This document shows, piece by piece, positions 38,181 through 48,100 of a stretch of 64,000 bases of DNA. Each line of letters begins with the position of its first letter. The first letter of the stretch is position 1. Made by a program: the position numbers and the translations under genes. The DNA comes from Bryobacterales bacterium (GTDB lineage: Bacteria; Acidobacteriota; Terriglobia; Bryobacterales; Bryobacteraceae), in contig PLRJ01000162.1 of assembly GCA_003163855.1 (NCBI GenBank), forward strand, positions 6,980 to 70,979. The letters run 5' to 3'. The notes under the pieces are model-generated. The model saw only the letters and a program-made list of their open reading frames with translations, made no database searches and was not told the DNA's origin.

Positions 38181-39563
38181 ATGGCTGACCTATCTATCAA
38201 TTTTGCCGGCGTAAAGTCTCCCAACCCTTTCTGGCTGGCTTCCGCGCCGCCTGCCAACTCCGGTGCGCAGGTGCATCGCGCTTTTGAAGCAGGCTGGGGC
38301 GGAGCGGTTTGGAAGACCATCGGCGCGCCCGTACTGAATGTCTCCAATCGCTATGGCGCCTGGCATTCAGGTGCGCAGAAGATGCTCGCGATTAATAACG
38401 TGGAACTCATCTCCGACCGTCCGTTGCAGACTAACCTGCGCGAGATTGCGGAAGTCAAAAAGCGCTGGCCCGATCGCGCCGTGATTGTTTCCGCCATGGT
38501 TGAATCGAAGCCGGAAACTTGGCGCACAATTATCCAGCAAATTGAGGATACCGGTGCGGATGCTATTGAGCTGAATTATGGCTGCCCGCACGGCATGAGC
38601 GAGCGAGGCATGGGTGCAGCAGTCGGTCAGGTTCCTGAATACTGTGAAAAGATCACAGGTTGGGTGAAGCAAGCGGCCCACATACCCATAATTGTTAAGC
38701 TGACTCCGAACGTCACCAATATCGTTATCTCGGCGCGCGCCGGTATCGCCGGAGGCGCGGATGCCTTGTCTCTCATCAACACCATCAACTCCATTGTCGG
38801 CGTCGATCTCGACACTCTCCACATCACTCCTAACATTGGCGGCAAGGGAGGTCATGGCGGCTATGCTGGTCCAGCGGTAAAACCCATCGCCCTGAACATG
38901 CTTTCGTCGCTTGGAACCGACAGCATTGTTTCCGCCGCCAAATTACCCATATCCGGCATGGGCGGAATCGCCACATGGCGCGATGCCGCCGAGTTTCTGC
39001 TGTTGGGAGCAACCAGCCTCCAGGTATGCACATCGGTAATGCACTATGGCTTCAGGATCATTGAAGATCTGTGCGACGGCCTTAGCAACTGGATGGACGA
39101 AAAGGGCTTCAAGACCATCGATGAAGTGGTTGGCAAAAGCCTGCATAGAATCTCGGATTTCAAAGATTTCGATCTCGCATTTCGCGCCGTCGCGCATATC
39201 GATACGTCAAAGTGCATTAAATGCGACATCTGCTACGTTGCCTGTAACGACACTGCCCATCAATGTATTGACTTGATCTCGCCGGAAGGCACCCTTGTGG
39301 AGCCGCGGGTTCTCGCCGCTGAAAATGGCAGAGAGCATGCAGTTACCACGCGGCCCCAACCAAAAGTACGCGAAGAGGACTGCGTCGGCTGCCGGCTTTG
39401 CTACAACGTCTGCCCGGTGGAAGATTGCATCGCGATGGTGGAACTGCCCCCGCTGCGTGATTCAACTACCTGGGACAAGCTAAGTAAAGAACAGCCGCTG
39501 GTTACAGAAAGCTGGGACGCGATGGAAGCCTATCGCCAGACCCAGGATATTCATATTCACTGA
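38181..39563 (+). CDS. preA: NAD-dependent dihydropyrimidine dehydrogenase subunit PreA
   Basis: A 460-aa catalytic subunit that reduces uracil or thymine to the dihydro form using FMN. It has SINFAGVKSPNPFWLASAPP, ELNYGCPHGMSERGMGAAVG (active-site Cys), KLTPNVTNIV, GGKGGHGGYAGPAVKPIAL (FMN loop) and GMGGIATWRDAAEFLLLGA. The C-terminal domain holds two [4Fe-4S] sites, CIKCDICYVACND and CVGCRLCYNVCPVEDC. It lies directly behind preT, as in the E. coli operon, and precedes dihydropyrimidinase. Confidence 0.95.
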   Translation: MADLSINFAGVKSPNPFWLASAPPANSGAQVHRAFEAGWGGAVWKTIGAPVLNVSNRYGAWHSGAQKMLAINNVELISDRPLQTNLREIAEVKKRWPDRAVIVSAMVESKPETWRTIIQQIEDTGADAIELNYGCPHGMSERGMGAAVGQVPEYCEKITGWVKQAAHIPIIVKLTPNVTNIVISARAGIAGGADALSLINTINSIVGVDLDTLHITPNIGGKGGHGGYAGPAVKPIALNMLSSLGTDSIVSAAKLPISGMGGIATWRDAAEFLLLGATSLQVCTSVMHYGFRIIEDLCDGLSNWMDEKGFKTIDEVVGKSLHRISDFKDFDLAFRAVAHIDTSKCIKCDICYVACNDTAHQCIDLISPEGTLVEPRVLAAENGREHAVTTRPQPKVREEDCVGCRLCYNVCPVEDCIAMVELPPLRDSTTWDKLSKEQPLVTESWDAMEAYRQTQDIHIH

Positions 39564-39567
39564 AGCT

Positions 39568-40953
39568 ATGCCCCTTTTAATCAGGAACGCCGATATCGTA
39601 AACGCCGATTCGCGCTCCCACGCCGACATATATATCGAGAACGAAACTATTACTCAAATAGGCGCCAATCTGGAGGCGCCTCCAGGAACCGGGATTATAG
39701 ACGCCAAAGGCCAGCACGTCTTCCCCGGCTTTATTGATCCTCACGTCCATATTTATTTGCCGTTCATGGCAACCTTTGCCAAAGACACTCACGCTACCGA
39801 CAGCGTCGCTGCGCTCATTGGAGGAACAACAACTTTTATTGAGATGTGCTGCCCCTCGCGTATGGATGATGCGTTGGCGGGCTATCACTTGTGGAAGAGT
39901 AAAGCCGCGGGAACCAGCGCCTGCGACTACTCGTTTCACATGTCAGTCACCCGATTCGACAACACAACCGCCGGCCAATTGCGAGAAATCGTCAGCGACG
40001 GCATCTCGTCTTTTAAGGTTTTCCTCGCTTATAAGAATTTCTTCGGAGTAGACGATGGCGAGCTCTATGAAACCCTGCACCTGGCTCGCGAATTGGGCGT
40101 CATTGTTACGGCCCATTGTGAGAATGCCGAGTTGGTGGCGCGTTTGCAACAAGCCCTGCTGGCGGAAGGAAAGACAGGTCCCCAGTGGCACGAACCAAGC
40201 CGTCCTGAGTCGGTGGAAGCCGAAGGAACCCATCACTTCGCCACCTTTCTGGAGAATACTGGAGCCACCGGTTATGTAGTTCATCTCTCTTGCGAGGGTG
40301 CGCTGAAAGCTGCTCTCGCCGCGAAGGAGCGCGGCACGAAAATCTTTGTGGAATCGGTAGTTCCGCATCTGGTGCTCGACAAAACCTATGCCGAACGCCC
40401 AGGTCTGGAAGGCATGAAGCATGTGATGTCGCCCCCCTTGCGAGACAAACACAACCAGGGCGTTCTGTGGAACGCCTTACAGGCCGGATTAATCGACACG
40501 GTAGGAACAGACCACTGTCCGTTCGACCAGGAGCAGAAATGGCTGGGTAAGGATGCTTTCACCCAGATTCCCAACGGCATCCCCGGTCTGGAGGAGCGCG
40601 TCAATCTTCTCTACACTTACGGAGTCAAGCAGGGCCTTCTCGATCTGCGTCGCTTTGTGGACGCGGCCAGCACACGCGCGGCCAAAATCTTTGGCTTGTT
40701 CCCGCGCAAAGGTGTCATCGCCGTGGGCGCCGATGCCGATCTGGTGATTTATGACTCGAATTACCGCGGAACCCTGTCCGCCGCGTCACAGCACACAAAC
40801 AACGACTACAACGGCTTTGAAGGCATGGCCATAGAAGGACGGCCATCGCTAGTCACGGTGCGAGGAGCCGTTCAAGTCCGGGACGGCAGCTTTGTGGGTG
40901 ACCGTACGCGAGGCAAATTTCTGAAACGCGAGCCTGCTCACCATGTCGCTTGA
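39568..40953 (+). CDS. hydA: dihydropyrimidinase
   Basis: A 461-aa cyclic amidohydrolase that opens dihydrouracil or dihydrothymine to N-carbamoyl-beta-alanine or the methyl homologue. The binuclear zinc site is intact: GFIDPHVHIYLP (HxH), FKVFLAYKNFFG (the Lys that becomes carboxylated, near residue 151), VTAHCENAELV, YVVHLSCEG and VGTDHCPFDQ (last Asp). A GVIAVGADADLVIYD strand closes the beta-sandwich. It starts 4 bases after preA and overlaps the next gene by 11 bases. Confidence 0.94.
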   Translation: MPLLIRNADIVNADSRSHADIYIENETITQIGANLEAPPGTGIIDAKGQHVFPGFIDPHVHIYLPFMATFAKDTHATDSVAALIGGTTTFIEMCCPSRMDDALAGYHLWKSKAAGTSACDYSFHMSVTRFDNTTAGQLREIVSDGISSFKVFLAYKNFFGVDDGELYETLHLARELGVIVTAHCENAELVARLQQALLAEGKTGPQWHEPSRPESVEAEGTHHFATFLENTGATGYVVHLSCEGALKAALAAKERGTKIFVESVVPHLVLDKTYAERPGLEGMKHVMSPPLRDKHNQGVLWNALQAGLIDTVGTDHCPFDQEQKWLGKDAFTQIPNGIPGLEERVNLLYTYGVKQGLLDLRRFVDAASTRAAKIFGLFPRKGVIAVGADADLVIYDSNYRGTLSAASQHTNNDYNGFEGMAIEGRPSLVTVRGAVQVRDGSFVGDRTRGKFLKREPAHHVA

Positions 40954-42193
40954 TCCCAAACGCACTGTCGCTGAACTGAAAGAACTCAGAGAACTCACCG
41001 GCAACGCCGACGGTGCTCAGCGAGTTGCCTGGACCGATACGTGGCTTAAGTCGCGAGCCTGGCTCCTGGACAAGCTGAGCGACCTGCCGGTTCAACAGCA
41101 CTACGATGCCGCCGGTAATAATTGGATCACTCTGCAAGGCGAGAGTCCGAGGTCTCTCCTGCTCGGAGGTCATCTCGATTCTGTGCCGAATGGTGGATGG
41201 CTCGACGGCTCCCTCGGAGTATTGGCATCGCTCGAAGTCCTGCGCCGTTTCGCCACGGAGTTTAAAGGCCGTCCGCCGACGACGATACGCGTGGTTGACT
41301 GGGCGGATGAAGAAGGTGCACGTTTCGGCCGCAGCCTCTTCGGTTCCTCGGCGTTTGCCGGCACACACAGCATCGCGGCAGACCGCGTGCGGCGAGATAA
41401 AGACGGCCTCACTATGGAAGAGGCGCTGAAGCGCTGCCGGATCGACATCCAGGCCATCGGAGATTCTGCCGTTGAACGAACCAATGCAGCCGCTTATCTG
41501 GAGTTGCATATCGAACAAGGCCCGGTGCTTGAACGCATGGGACTGCCGCTGGCCGTCGTACTGGGCACAAAAGGTGTAGAGCGCCACGCCTTTACCTTTT
41601 TCGGCCAGGAGGCACACTCCGGCTCCACCCCCATGAACGCCCGCCGTGACGCGCTGGCTGCTGCCGCAAAGCTCGCTCTCGAGATACGAACCATTGCGGG
41701 CAAGCATCCGGAAGCAGTCTGCACCATGGGCAGCGTCAAGACATTTCCAGGCATTGTCACCGCCGTCGTTGGCCGTTGTGAAGCGACCCTCGACCAGCGC
41801 GATCTTGATCCAGCGGTGCTCGCGTCCATGTACCGCGAGGCCTGCGAAGTAAGCAAACGTTTCGCCGCCGAAGAGGGCTGTACCGTCGAGGAAGCACACA
41901 TTTGGAGCATCGAACCCATCCCGTTTCATCCCGCCTTGATCAAACTGGCTGAGGAAACCATTGTTGAACTCGCCGGCACCGCGCCGAAACTTCCATCGGG
42001 CCCGTTGCACGACGCCGCCGAAGTGGCTCGCCTGGGCATCCCCACGGTCATGCTGTTTGTGCAATCGTTAAAGGGAATCAGTCATAACAAGATTGAAGAC
42101 ACCACCCCGGAGCACATCGAGATGTCCGTTGCGGCGCTCGACCGGTTAGCGACGAAAACCATGCAGTGGATTCTGCAGGAAACGGAGCGTTAG
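40943..42193 (+). CDS. beta-ureidopropionase / N-carbamoyl amidohydrolase (M20 family)
   Basis: A 416-aa zinc hydrolase of the allantoate amidohydrolase / N-carbamoyl-amino-acid hydrolase group. It has GGHLDSVPNGGWLDGSLGV (first metal ligands), DWADEEGARFGRSLFGSSAF, AYLELHIEQGPVLERMG, GQEAHSGSTPMNARRDAL (substrate loop), GPLHDAAEVARLG and GISHNKIEDTTPEHI (last His). In this operon the reaction is hydrolysis of N-carbamoyl-beta-alanine to beta-alanine, CO2 and ammonia. It overlaps hydA by 11 bases and is 2 bases from the aminotransferase gene. Confidence 0.9.
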   Translation: MSLDPKRTVAELKELRELTGNADGAQRVAWTDTWLKSRAWLLDKLSDLPVQQHYDAAGNNWITLQGESPRSLLLGGHLDSVPNGGWLDGSLGVLASLEVLRRFATEFKGRPPTTIRVVDWADEEGARFGRSLFGSSAFAGTHSIAADRVRRDKDGLTMEEALKRCRIDIQAIGDSAVERTNAAAYLELHIEQGPVLERMGLPLAVVLGTKGVERHAFTFFGQEAHSGSTPMNARRDALAAAAKLALEIRTIAGKHPEAVCTMGSVKTFPGIVTAVVGRCEATLDQRDLDPAVLASMYREACEVSKRFAAEEGCTVEEAHIWSIEPIPFHPALIKLAEETIVELAGTAPKLPSGPLHDAAEVARLGIPTVMLFVQSLKGISHNKIEDTTPEHIEMSVAALDRLATKTMQWILQETER

Positions 42194-42195
42194 AA

Positions 42196-43551
42196 ATGAA
42201 CCGCACATCAAAAGAAATCGTCCAGGAGAATCGCGACTATACGCTCTTCTCATGGTCGGTGCAAGGCACGGCCAACCCGATGCACATCACGCGCGGCCAA
42301 GGCGTCTGGTTTTGGGATGGCGATGGCAATCAATGGCTCGATTTCAGTTCGCAATTGATCAACCTCAACGTTGGTCACCAGCACCCGCGCGTATTGGAAG
42401 CAATCAAGAAGCAGGTGGATGAACTGTGTTTCGCCGGTCCAGGGTTCGCCACGGAGCCGCGCGGATTGCTGGGCAAGAAGCTGGCTGAAGTAACCGGGCT
42501 GGCCAAGGCGTTTTTCACTTTAGGCGGCGCGGAAGCAAACGAAAACGCGATGAAGATCGCGCGCACGTACACCGGCCGCGACAAAATTATTACGCGCTAT
42601 CGGTCCTATCACGGCGCGACCATGGGCGCGATGACTGCCTCGGGCGATCCCCGTCGCTGGCCGGTTGAGCCCGGCATGCCGAATATCATCCGCGTGTTCG
42701 ATCCTTACTGCTACCGCTGTCCGTTCGGTAAAGAACCATCCAGTTGCCGCCGCGAATGCGTCAGCCACATTGAAGAAATCATGCAGATGGAAGACCCGAA
42801 ATCGATTGCCGCCGTTATGGTGGAAGGCATTACGGGTTCCAACGGTCTGCTGGTGCCGCCGGACGATTATTATCCGAAGCTGCGTGCCTTGTGCGATAAA
42901 TACGGCATCCTGCTGATCGATGACGAGGTGATGAGCGGCTTCGGCCGGACGGGTAAGTGGCTGGCGACGCAGCATTATGGCATCAGGCCCGATATTGTGA
43001 CTTGTGCCAAGGGGCTTACCAGCGGTTACATGCCGCTGGGATCGGTGATTGTTTCGGCGCCTATCGCGGATTATTTCGAGAATCACATGCTTTGGGGCGG
43101 GCTTACTTATAGCGGGCATCCGGTTTCCTGCGCGGCGGCCGTGGCGAATCTGGCTGTCTACGAAGAGGAACAGATTTTCCAGAACGTGGAGACGGAGGGT
43201 GCTTATCTGGCGAACCGGTTGGAAGCTCTGAAGTCTAAATTTCAATGTGTGGGCGACGTTCGTTACAAAGGCTTGTTTAGCGTTATCGAACTGGTGCGCG
43301 ATAAGGCAACGAAAGAACCGCTGGCGCCGTTTAACGGAACAAGCCCGGAGATGGCGAAACTGGCCGGCTACCTTAAATCGAAACATTTATACGTATTTTC
43401 GCGTTTTAACATGCTCTGGATCTGTCCGCCGTTAATCATCACCAGGGCGGAACTCGCCAAGGGTATCGATATTATTGAAGACGCTTTGGCTTTGCTCGAT
43501 GGCGAGCTGAAGCCGGTGCTTGAAGAAGAGGTAATCCATGCCAGTCGCTGA
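42196..43551 (+). CDS. class III aminotransferase, probable beta-alanine:pyruvate transaminase
   Basis: A 451-aa PLP enzyme. ATG 42196 is chosen because a GGAG sequence lies 8 bases upstream and it directly follows the previous stop. It has FWDGDGNQWLDFSSQLINLN near the N-terminus, FTLGGAEANENAMKIARTYT, YRSYHGATMGAM, ILLIDDEVMSGFGRTGKW (Asp binding the PLP nitrogen) and VTCAKGLTSGYMPLGSVI (the PLP Lys). In this operon it would convert beta-alanine or beta-aminoisobutyrate to malonate semialdehyde or methylmalonate semialdehyde. It overlaps mmsA by 14 bases. Confidence 0.9.
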   Translation: MNRTSKEIVQENRDYTLFSWSVQGTANPMHITRGQGVWFWDGDGNQWLDFSSQLINLNVGHQHPRVLEAIKKQVDELCFAGPGFATEPRGLLGKKLAEVTGLAKAFFTLGGAEANENAMKIARTYTGRDKIITRYRSYHGATMGAMTASGDPRRWPVEPGMPNIIRVFDPYCYRCPFGKEPSSCRRECVSHIEEIMQMEDPKSIAAVMVEGITGSNGLLVPPDDYYPKLRALCDKYGILLIDDEVMSGFGRTGKWLATQHYGIRPDIVTCAKGLTSGYMPLGSVIVSAPIADYFENHMLWGGLTYSGHPVSCAAAVANLAVYEEEQIFQNVETEGAYLANRLEALKSKFQCVGDVRYKGLFSVIELVRDKATKEPLAPFNGTSPEMAKLAGYLKSKHLYVFSRFNMLWICPPLIITRAELAKGIDIIEDALALLDGELKPVLEEEVIHASR

Positions 43552-45055
43552 ATCTCCGGTTGCTTTAAAAGAAATCTGTCACTGGATTGGAGGCTCCCTG
43601 GTTCCCGGCTCCGCGGCTAACGTCGGAGTTTTATGGGATCCGGCCACCGGCAAGCAGCAAGGCAAAGTGCATTTCGCTTCCGAAGCTGATGTCGATCTGG
43701 CAATCGCCACCGCAAAGACTGCCTTTTCCGACTGGAGAACCAGCACACTCTCTCGGCGGTCAGAGATTCTTTTCCGGCTGCGGGAACTGGTCGATGCAAA
43801 CCGCCGCCATATCGCCGAATTGATCACATCCGAGCACGGCAAAACCATCGCCGACGCTATGGGAGAAGTGGCCCGCGGCCTCGAAAACATCGAGTTCGCG
43901 TGCGGCATCCCAACTTTGCTGAAAGGCGGCATGTCGGAACACGCCAGCCGTGGCGTTGACGTTTATCAATTGAAGCAGCCCCTTGGTGTGGTGGCAGGCA
44001 TCACGCCTTTTAATTTCCCGGCCATGGTGCCCATGTGGATGTTTGCTAACGCTATCGCTTGCGGGAATTGCTTCATCCTCAAACCTTCCGAAAAGGACCC
44101 TTCGGTCAGCCTCTTTTTGGCGGAACTCCTTAAACGCGCAGGGCTGCCCGATGGTGTCTTCAGCGTCATTCAAGGCGACAAAGTGGCAGTGAATTGCCTG
44201 CTGAACCATCCCGATGTCAAGGCAATCAGCTTTGTAGGTTCCACTCCCATCGCAAAATACATCTACGAAACCGCAACCAGGAATGGAAAGCGCGTACAGG
44301 CTCTAGGCGGCGCCAAGAATCATATGCTAGTGCTGCCTGATGCCGACCTCAACATGGCCGCCGACGCTGCCGTCTCGGCTGCTTACGGCTCTGCAGGCGA
44401 ACGCTGTATGGCCATCTCTGTCGTTGTCGCAGTGGGCAACGTGGCCGATCCTCTTATCCAGGCCATTAAAGAACGCGTAGCGCGTATCAAAGTTGGTCCC
44501 GGCTCCGAAGCGAGCAGCGAAATGGGTCCGCTCATCTCGCCCGAACATCAGCAGAAGGTTCTGTCGTACATCGATGGAGCACCGAAAGAAGGCGCGGCCG
44601 TTGTGCTCGACGGCCGCCACCAAGATTCAATTCCAAGTGAAGGTTTCTTCGTCGGTCCTTGCCTGCTCGACCAGGTGCAGCCCGGCATGCGGTGCTACGA
44701 CGACGAAATCTTTGGTCCGGTCTTGTCCGTCGTCCGCACAGCCACTTACCAGCAGGCTTTACAGTTAATCAACCAAAATCCTTTCGGAAATGGCACCGCT
44801 ATTTTCACCCGCGATGGCGGTGCTGCCCGTCAATTTCAAGCCGATGTGGAAGTGGGTATGGTGGGCATCAATGTTCCCATTCCGGTGCCCATGGCTTATT
44901 ACAGCTTTGGGGGCTGGAAAGCTTCGTTATTCGGCGATCTGCACATGTATGGACCGGAGGGCATCCAGTTTTACACGCGCGCGAAGGTGGTGACCTCGCG
45001 CTGGCCCGACCCCAGCACCAGCAAAGTGGACCTCGGCTTCCCCCAAGTGCGCTGA
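43538..45055 (+). CDS. mmsA: CoA-acylating (methyl)malonate-semialdehyde dehydrogenase
   Basis: A 505-aa aldehyde dehydrogenase of the MmsA group. It starts at ATG 43538 after an AGAGG site inside the aminotransferase gene. Landmarks: ITPFNFPAMVPMWMFANAIA, FILKPSEKDPSVSLFLAEL (NAD binding), ISFVGSTPIAKYIYETAT, QALGGAKNHMLVLPDADL and YGSAGERCMAISVVVAVG with the catalytic Cys near 288. The C-terminal GTAIFTRDGGAARQFQ and NVPIPVPMAYYSFGG are typical of MmsA. It oxidises malonate semialdehyde to acetyl-CoA or methylmalonate semialdehyde to propionyl-CoA, closing the pyrimidine pathway. No further gene follows in the operon. Confidence 0.94.
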   Translation: MPVAESPVALKEICHWIGGSLVPGSAANVGVLWDPATGKQQGKVHFASEADVDLAIATAKTAFSDWRTSTLSRRSEILFRLRELVDANRRHIAELITSEHGKTIADAMGEVARGLENIEFACGIPTLLKGGMSEHASRGVDVYQLKQPLGVVAGITPFNFPAMVPMWMFANAIACGNCFILKPSEKDPSVSLFLAELLKRAGLPDGVFSVIQGDKVAVNCLLNHPDVKAISFVGSTPIAKYIYETATRNGKRVQALGGAKNHMLVLPDADLNMAADAAVSAAYGSAGERCMAISVVVAVGNVADPLIQAIKERVARIKVGPGSEASSEMGPLISPEHQQKVLSYIDGAPKEGAAVVLDGRHQDSIPSEGFFVGPCLLDQVQPGMRCYDDEIFGPVLSVVRTATYQQALQLINQNPFGNGTAIFTRDGGAARQFQADVEVGMVGINVPIPVPMAYYSFGGWKASLFGDLHMYGPEGIQFYTRAKVVTSRWPDPSTSKVDLGFPQVR

Positions 45056-45089
45056 ACAATTTCCGGCCTTAGGCGCAGCCATAATCGAA

Positions 45090-45140
45090 TATTGTTAATT
45101 CTTATTTTGTATTACTGTGCTGGAATATAGAATAATGTGT
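45090..45140 (+). promoter_or_regulatory. AT-rich stretch, possible promoter of the hybrid kinase gene
   Basis: The 130-bp gap between mmsA and the kinase gene contains an AT-rich stretch with TTGTTA and TTGTAT (possible -35) and TAGAAT at about 45128 (possible -10); spacing is not ideal. It suggests the kinase has its own promoter and does not depend on the pyrimidine operon. Weak evidence. Confidence 0.25.
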
Positions 45141-45185
45141 CAATGAGGGCTGAAATCCGTTCCTCCATTTTTGCCGAAACTTGGC

Positions 45186-48100
45186 ATGTTACGAAAATTA
45201 CGACATCGGCATGAAAGCTCTCGGAACTGTTGTTCCAGCTTAATTACGGCTTGCGTTTGTTTCCTTGCCGCTGGGTTACTGGCTTCTTCTCTGCAGGCAT
45301 CGCTCGATCCGGGCAAGGGCATCCGGCAGTATCACCAGGACACGTGGACGACTTTCCAGGGCTTGCCGCAAAACACCGTTGTAGCCATTGTTCAAACCCA
45401 CGATGGGTATCTTTGGTTCGCCACTGAACAAGGCTTGGTTCGGTTCGATGGGCAGTACTTCTCCGTCTTCGATTCGGCCAACACGCCGCAGTTGCGCGTC
45501 TCATCCATCAGCGCTCTGCTGGAAGACCATGCCGGCAATCTCTGGATCGGCACCAATGGCGGCGGCATAACGCGGCTGCACAAGCATGAGTTCACCACCT
45601 TCACAACCGAAGACGGCCTTGCCAGCGACTCAGTGAACGCCTTTGCCGAAGGCGACAACGGCGAAATCTGGATCGGCACGGAAGCAGGCTTAAGTAAATG
45701 GAATGAGGACCGCATTTCCACCTTTACGGTTCGCGACGGTTTGCCCAGCGACGAGGTCTTTTCTCTTGCAGGCAGTCATGGCGTCCTCTGGATTGGCACG
45801 CACGATGGTCTAAGCAGGTTCTCCGGACACAGTTTCACTTCTTACAAAGTGAGCGATGGACTGGTGAACAACTACGTTCGCAGCTTATTCCTTGACGCCA
45901 GCGGAGCGCTTTGGATTGGCACCAACGGTGGCGGCATAAACAAGTTTCAGCGCGGTGTATTTTCCACTTACAACACCGGCAACGGTCTGGCTTCCAATGA
46001 CGTTTCTTCGGTTTACGTGGATAAGCGAGGCACCCTCTGGGCAGGCACTTTCGGATCGGGTTTGAATCGCGTTGTAGGCAATTCATCCACTAGCTACTCG
46101 ACTAAAGACGGTCTGCCTTCCGATGACGTGCGCTGCTTTTTTGAGGATCGCGCTGGAGACTTGTGGATAGGAACGGGTGGCGGCCTCGATCGCTTCTCCA
46201 ACAGCCGCTTGTTTGCCGACTACGATGTCCGCGAGGGTCTATCTTTGCCGGCGGCTTTGGGCGTTTTTCAAGATTCGGCCGGCGACATGTGGATTGGTAC
46301 GAACGGCGGCGGCTTAAACAAGTTTCACGACGGCAAATTCACCTTATTGACCAAGAAAAATGGTCTCGCCAGCGATCTGGTATTTTCCATCGCACAAACT
46401 CGAAATGGCGATCTGTGGGTGGGCACACTAAAGGGTCTGAATCGGATTGTCCAAGGTAAGGTCTCGCTCTACACTACAAAAAACGGCCTGCCCAGCGACG
46501 TTATTCTAGCTACGTACACCGACAGTAAAGACGTTCTTTGGCTTGGTACCCGTCTGGGACTTTCCAAATGGGACAACGGCCATTTCACCACCTACACTAC
46601 CAAGGATGGGCTGTCGAATAATTTCGTGCAGGCCATCTTTGAAGACCACAAGGGCAATCTGTGGATAGGGACGAATGGCGGCGGCCTGAATCGTCTTCAC
46701 AATGGCCAATTTGAAGTCTTCGACGGCAAGCGGGGCCTCTCTAGCAATATCATCACGGACATTTATCAGGACGCGCAGGACACCCTCTGGATAGGCACTT
46801 ATCGAGGCGGTCTAAATCGCTTGAAAGATGGCAAACTGACGTCGTTCTCCATCCGGGAAGGACTCCCTGACACGTCCGTCTATAGAATATTTCCCGATGA
46901 GTCCGATAATCTCTGGATGAGTTCGGCCAAAGGCGTATTCCGCGTCCCGCGCAGCCAGTTAAATGCGTTTGCCAACGGCGACATAGTTAAGCTGAATATC
47001 GTTTCATACGGCATTTCCGACGGCATGAAGACGGTCGAATGCAGCGGTAATTTTCAGCCTGCCGGATGGAAAAGCCGTGACGGTAAATTCTGGTTCCCCA
47101 CCATGCAGGGCGTTGTGGTTGTCGATCCGCTGAAGGCCGGCATTGGGGAGGCGCCACCTATGCCCTCGCTCGACGGTGCATCCGTCGACGGTCAACAGGT
47201 CAGCATAGATGGCCCCATTGAGGTAGGCCCTGGTTCCGGACAGCTTGAGTTCCATTATTCAGCGCCGAATTTCAGGTCGCCGCAAAAAACGCTTTTCGAA
47301 TACAAGCTCGAGGGCTTCAAGCAGGAGAAAGATTGGGTGAACGCCGGCAACCGGCGCGTTGCCTACTACACCAACATTCCCCCGGGCGATTACCGTTTCA
47401 GTGTTATCGCCAGCAGCGGTGCCGGCACCTGGAGCGCGCCTCAGACAATAAGCGTAAAACTGGGCGCGCACTTTTATCAGACCCTCTGGTTTGCCTGCCT
47501 GTCACTGCTGGCGTTGCTCTTGGTTATAGCCGTTCTTTACCGCATAAACATTCGCCAGTTAAGCCTTCGCGAACGGGCCTTGGAGACTCGCGTGGCGGAT
47601 AGGACGTTTGCCCTCCGCCGCGAGATTGCGGAGCGCGAACGCGCCGAATCGGAGTTACTCAAAGCCAAAGAACTCGCCGAAGAAGCAAACCGCGTAAAAA
47701 GTGAGTTTCTCGCCAACATGAGCCACGAAATTCGCACGCCTATGAACGGCATTGTAGGAATGACTGAACTCGCTTTGGCTACCGATCTTAGCCCTGAACA
47801 ATATGAATACCTGGGCATGATCAAGTATTCGGCTGACTCGCTTCTCACCGTCATCAATGACATCCTCGACTTCTCGAAAGTCGAAGCAGGCAAGCTCGAT
47901 TTCGATCCCATTAGTTTTAATCTGCGCGAATGTGTCGAAGAGACCATCCGTTTAATTGCCTTTCGAGCTGACCAAAAAGCGCTGGAAGTCATCTTTGAAA
48001 TTGCGCCGGACGTGCCTGAAAGTATCGAGACGGATCCCACCAGGTTGCGGCAGATTATCTTGAACCTGGTGAGTAATGCCGTCAAGTTCACCGAACAGGG

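Noticed and set aside
40853..42064. 403-aa minus-strand open frame
   Set aside because: It is antisense to the ureidopropionase gene, rich in Cys and Arg with no domain, and is a codon-usage shadow.
42520..43386. 288-aa minus-strand open frame
   Set aside because: Antisense to the aminotransferase gene, without recognisable motifs.
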